Shown here piece by piece: positions 62,584 to 64,000 of a stretch of DNA of 64,000 bases (positions are counted from its first letter, which is position 1; each line of letters opens with the position of its first letter). This stretch comes from Armatimonadota bacterium (lineage in GTDB: Bacteria > Armatimonadota > Zipacnadia > JAUWAU01), in NCBI GenBank assembly GCA_030601885.1, contig JAUWAU010000033.1, positions 1 to 64,000 of the forward strand. Reading direction: 5' to 3'. A model generated the notes under the pieces. It had not been told where the DNA came from, ran no database searches, and saw nothing but the letters and a program-made list of their open reading frames with translations. The translations under genes were made by a program, and so were the position numbers.

Positions 62584-63892
62584 TCTCCGACACGTCCAGC
62601 ACGTAGAGCTGTCGAGAGCCCTCGTGGATCGAGTCGATGCACACCTGGGTGCCGTCGCGGTTCCAGCGCGGGTGCAGGTCGCAGCGGAACTCGCCCGTGA
62701 TCTCTTTGGCGGAGTAGAACCGGCCGATATCGATGCGCCGATTCTCGGCGGGCTGGTACAGGATGAGCGTCCGGTAGCTCTCGCGATCCGGGTAGCTGTC
62801 CGTCAGGATCCAGCGCCGATCGGGGGAGTAGCTGCAGTGCCCGTCGCGATCCAGCAGGCCCTCGCCGACGATCCCCACCTCTCTGCTCCCAGGATTTAGC
62901 TGCGGTGGCGTTGTAGCGCGGGTCGTCCCTGGCCCGCCTGGCCGCTGTGGCGGGGCGCCCTGATCCCTGAACAGGTAGTAGTAGTCGCCGCGTCCGTGCT
63001 GTCGGGCCCAGGCGAGGATGTGCCGCGGATCGCGCCAGTCGAAGTGGGACACCATCTCGTGGTCGGCGACGCACGCGATGTCGGAGCCGTCTGGATTGGC
63101 GGTGAACATCCGCGTCCGCCGGCCCTTCCCCACCTGCCACCGATGCAGGAAGATGAAGCGCGAGCTGTCGGGGCTGAAGAGCAGGTGGTTGAACCAGTGG
63201 CGCCCCTCGTCCATGGTCTCGTCGTGCTTGAAGGCCGCGATCTGCGCCAGCGAGATGATGAGCCGGCTCTCGCCGGTCTCGAGGTCCATCCGGTAGATGC
63301 CATCCTGCTCCGGCGCCGGCTCGTTCTCCCACTGGTCCGGTATTCCGACGTACCCGTAACCGGGCCGGGTGCGGTGGACGCGGGAGAAGTTGAGCGTCAC
63401 GGCCGACTCGCCGTCGCGGCTCACCGCGTACACGGGCCGCGGCAGCGTCCGGGTCTCGCCCGTGTGCACGTCGCGGATTCTGGATACGTAGCGGCCGTCC
63501 TCTCGGCCGTTGTGGATGATGAGCCGCTCGGGAGCCGTCTCCAGCCATTGCAGCATCGTGCCCTGCTGCCAGTTCCAGGCGCGCGTCTCGGCCAATGGCC
63601 GGAAGCGGTTGCCCTCCGCGAGATCAACCATGCCGACGACGCCGACGTCGTCCGGCGTATTCGGCCGATCCATGAACTCCAGCTCGAGCGCCAGCATGTA
63701 CCGCCCCGTGGCATCCCACGGCGTCTTATCGTAGTAGCCGAAGGAGTGATGCTTCGGGCCGGCAGTTACCGCTCGGGCGACGGGTCGTTCCACCTCGGAC
63801 ATCGCGCTTCTCCCTTTGGCGCAGGCGCCCAGCAAAGCGACTGCGCCGGCAGCGCTGCGGAGGAATGTGCGTCTGGTGAGTTCCGTAGACAT
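62570..63892 (-). CDS. Tat-exported beta-propeller protein (oligogalacturonide lyase-like)
   Basis: A 440-residue protein. The N-terminus TRRTFLRSAAGAVALLGAC has both a twin-arginine signal and a lipobox-like Cys. The rest is a TolB/oligogalacturonide-lyase-like propeller with repeated PDG/PDSSRF blades, HHSFGYYDKTPWD near the start and HPRWNRDGTQVCIDS near the end. Residues about 325-348 contain a Pro/Gly-rich insert encoded by a REP-like hairpin at 62919-62938. ATG 63892 opens the Tat signal. Activity is unproven; the family includes both enzymes and binding proteins. Confidence 0.8.
   Translation of the reverse strand: MSTELTRRTFLRSAAGAVALLGACAKGRSAMSEVERPVARAVTAGPKHHSFGYYDKTPWDATGRYMLALELEFMDRPNTPDDVGVVGMVDLAEGNRFRPLAETRAWNWQQGTMLQWLETAPERLIIHNGREDGRYVSRIRDVHTGETRTLPRPVYAVSRDGESAVTLNFSRVHRTRPGYGYVGIPDQWENEPAPEQDGIYRMDLETGESRLIISLAQIAAFKHDETMDEGRHWFNHLLFSPDSSRFIFLHRWQVGKGRRTRMFTANPDGSDIACVADHEMVSHFDWRDPRHILAWARQHGRGDYYYLFRDQGAPPQRPGGPGTTRATTPPQLNPGSREVGIVGEGLLDRDGHCSYSPDRRWILTDSYPDRESYRTLILYQPAENRRIDIGRFYSAKEITGEFRCDLHPRWNRDGTQVCIDSIHEGSRQLYVLDVSEIVSR
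62919..62938. repeat. REP-like hairpin inside a coding sequence
   Basis: GCGGGTC and GGCCCGC (one G-T pair) pair around GTCCCT, with GTAG five bases upstream, matching the hairpins at 28.9-29.1 kb. It keeps the frame of the minus-strand propeller gene. Confidence 0.5.
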
Positions 63893-63952
63893 GGTTCACA
63901 CGCCTGTCGTCGCTCTGTGCCCGCTGTGTTCTCTGTGGCCATGCCTTTTCTG

Positions 63953-63977
63953 GCCACTGACCACTAACGACTGCCTT
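63953..63977. repeat. Degenerate heptad repeat at the right edge
   Basis: CCACTGACCACTAACGACTG contains the ACCACTN/ACGACTG units of the dispersed heptad family. The last 100 bases of the window (63893-64000) carry no gene that I can support. Confidence 0.45.
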
Positions 63978-64000
63978 GTTCCCAGTGTGTCAAAACCGAC

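Overview
The window is 64 kb of GC-rich bacterial chromosome, probably from an uncultured diderm lineage. TolQ/TolR-type proteins and many Tat- or Sec-exported, sugar-related proteins (heparinase-like, DUF6785-type, Gfo/Idh/MocA, DUF6807, creatininase) sit beside a T-box-controlled valS. This mix fits Armatimonadota or a similar terrestrial phylum best. That placement is inference; no rRNA gene or other phylogenetic marker was compared.

Layout. 1-0.35 kb: N-terminal part of an IS701-type transposase cut by the window edge. 0.5-4.1 kb: ExbB/ExbD pair followed by a TonB-like N-terminus fused to DUF4159. 4.1-17.3 kb: envelope and exported proteins (14-repeat WD40 protein, carbohydrate-binding protein, FG-GAP protein, phosphoesterase/PQQ propeller fusion, DUF6785-like membrane protein) and a YprB-like nuclease. 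17.3-19.8 kb: accessory block with DUF433, a three-Cys radical SAM protein and TcmP. 20.1-25.6 kb: DUF4962/heparinase lyase, a MITE-like palindrome and an SLC13/TrkA-C permease. 25.8-27.9 kb: a probable type II restriction-modification module with a transposase-derived zinc-ribbon gene. 28.0-32.6 kb: sugar ABC importer genes without an ATPase, interleaved with REP-like hairpins. 32.8-34.5 kb: FHA-GAF histidine kinase.

34.6-43.8 kb is a proteostasis and translation block read on the minus strand: tRNA-Leu, tig, clpP, clpX, lon, then a T-box leader with a valine specifier and valS. 44.0-44.25 kb holds a compact unit of strong promoter, tiny ORF and terminators. 44.4-55.1 kb is core metabolism and replication: CPA1 antiporter, a SpoIIIAA/Ycf45-like ATPase, tmk, holB, glyA, folC and thrC. 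It is interrupted by a four-helix-bundle gene enclosed by perfect 22-bp inverted repeats. 55.1-64 kb returns to catabolic and exported proteins, with an AAA ATPase plus DUF4276/TOPRIM-like pair that resembles a defence module.

Intergenic DNA carries several dispersed repeat families: heptad (AGTCANT-like) repeats, GTAG-headed hairpins and a GATTCTTCG-type palindrome. The best candidates for uncharacterised biology are the AAA/DUF4276-like pair, the TcmP/radical SAM pair, the zinc-ribbon/methylase/endonuclease module, the inverted-repeat cassette at 51 kb and the tiny transcription unit at 44.0 kb.
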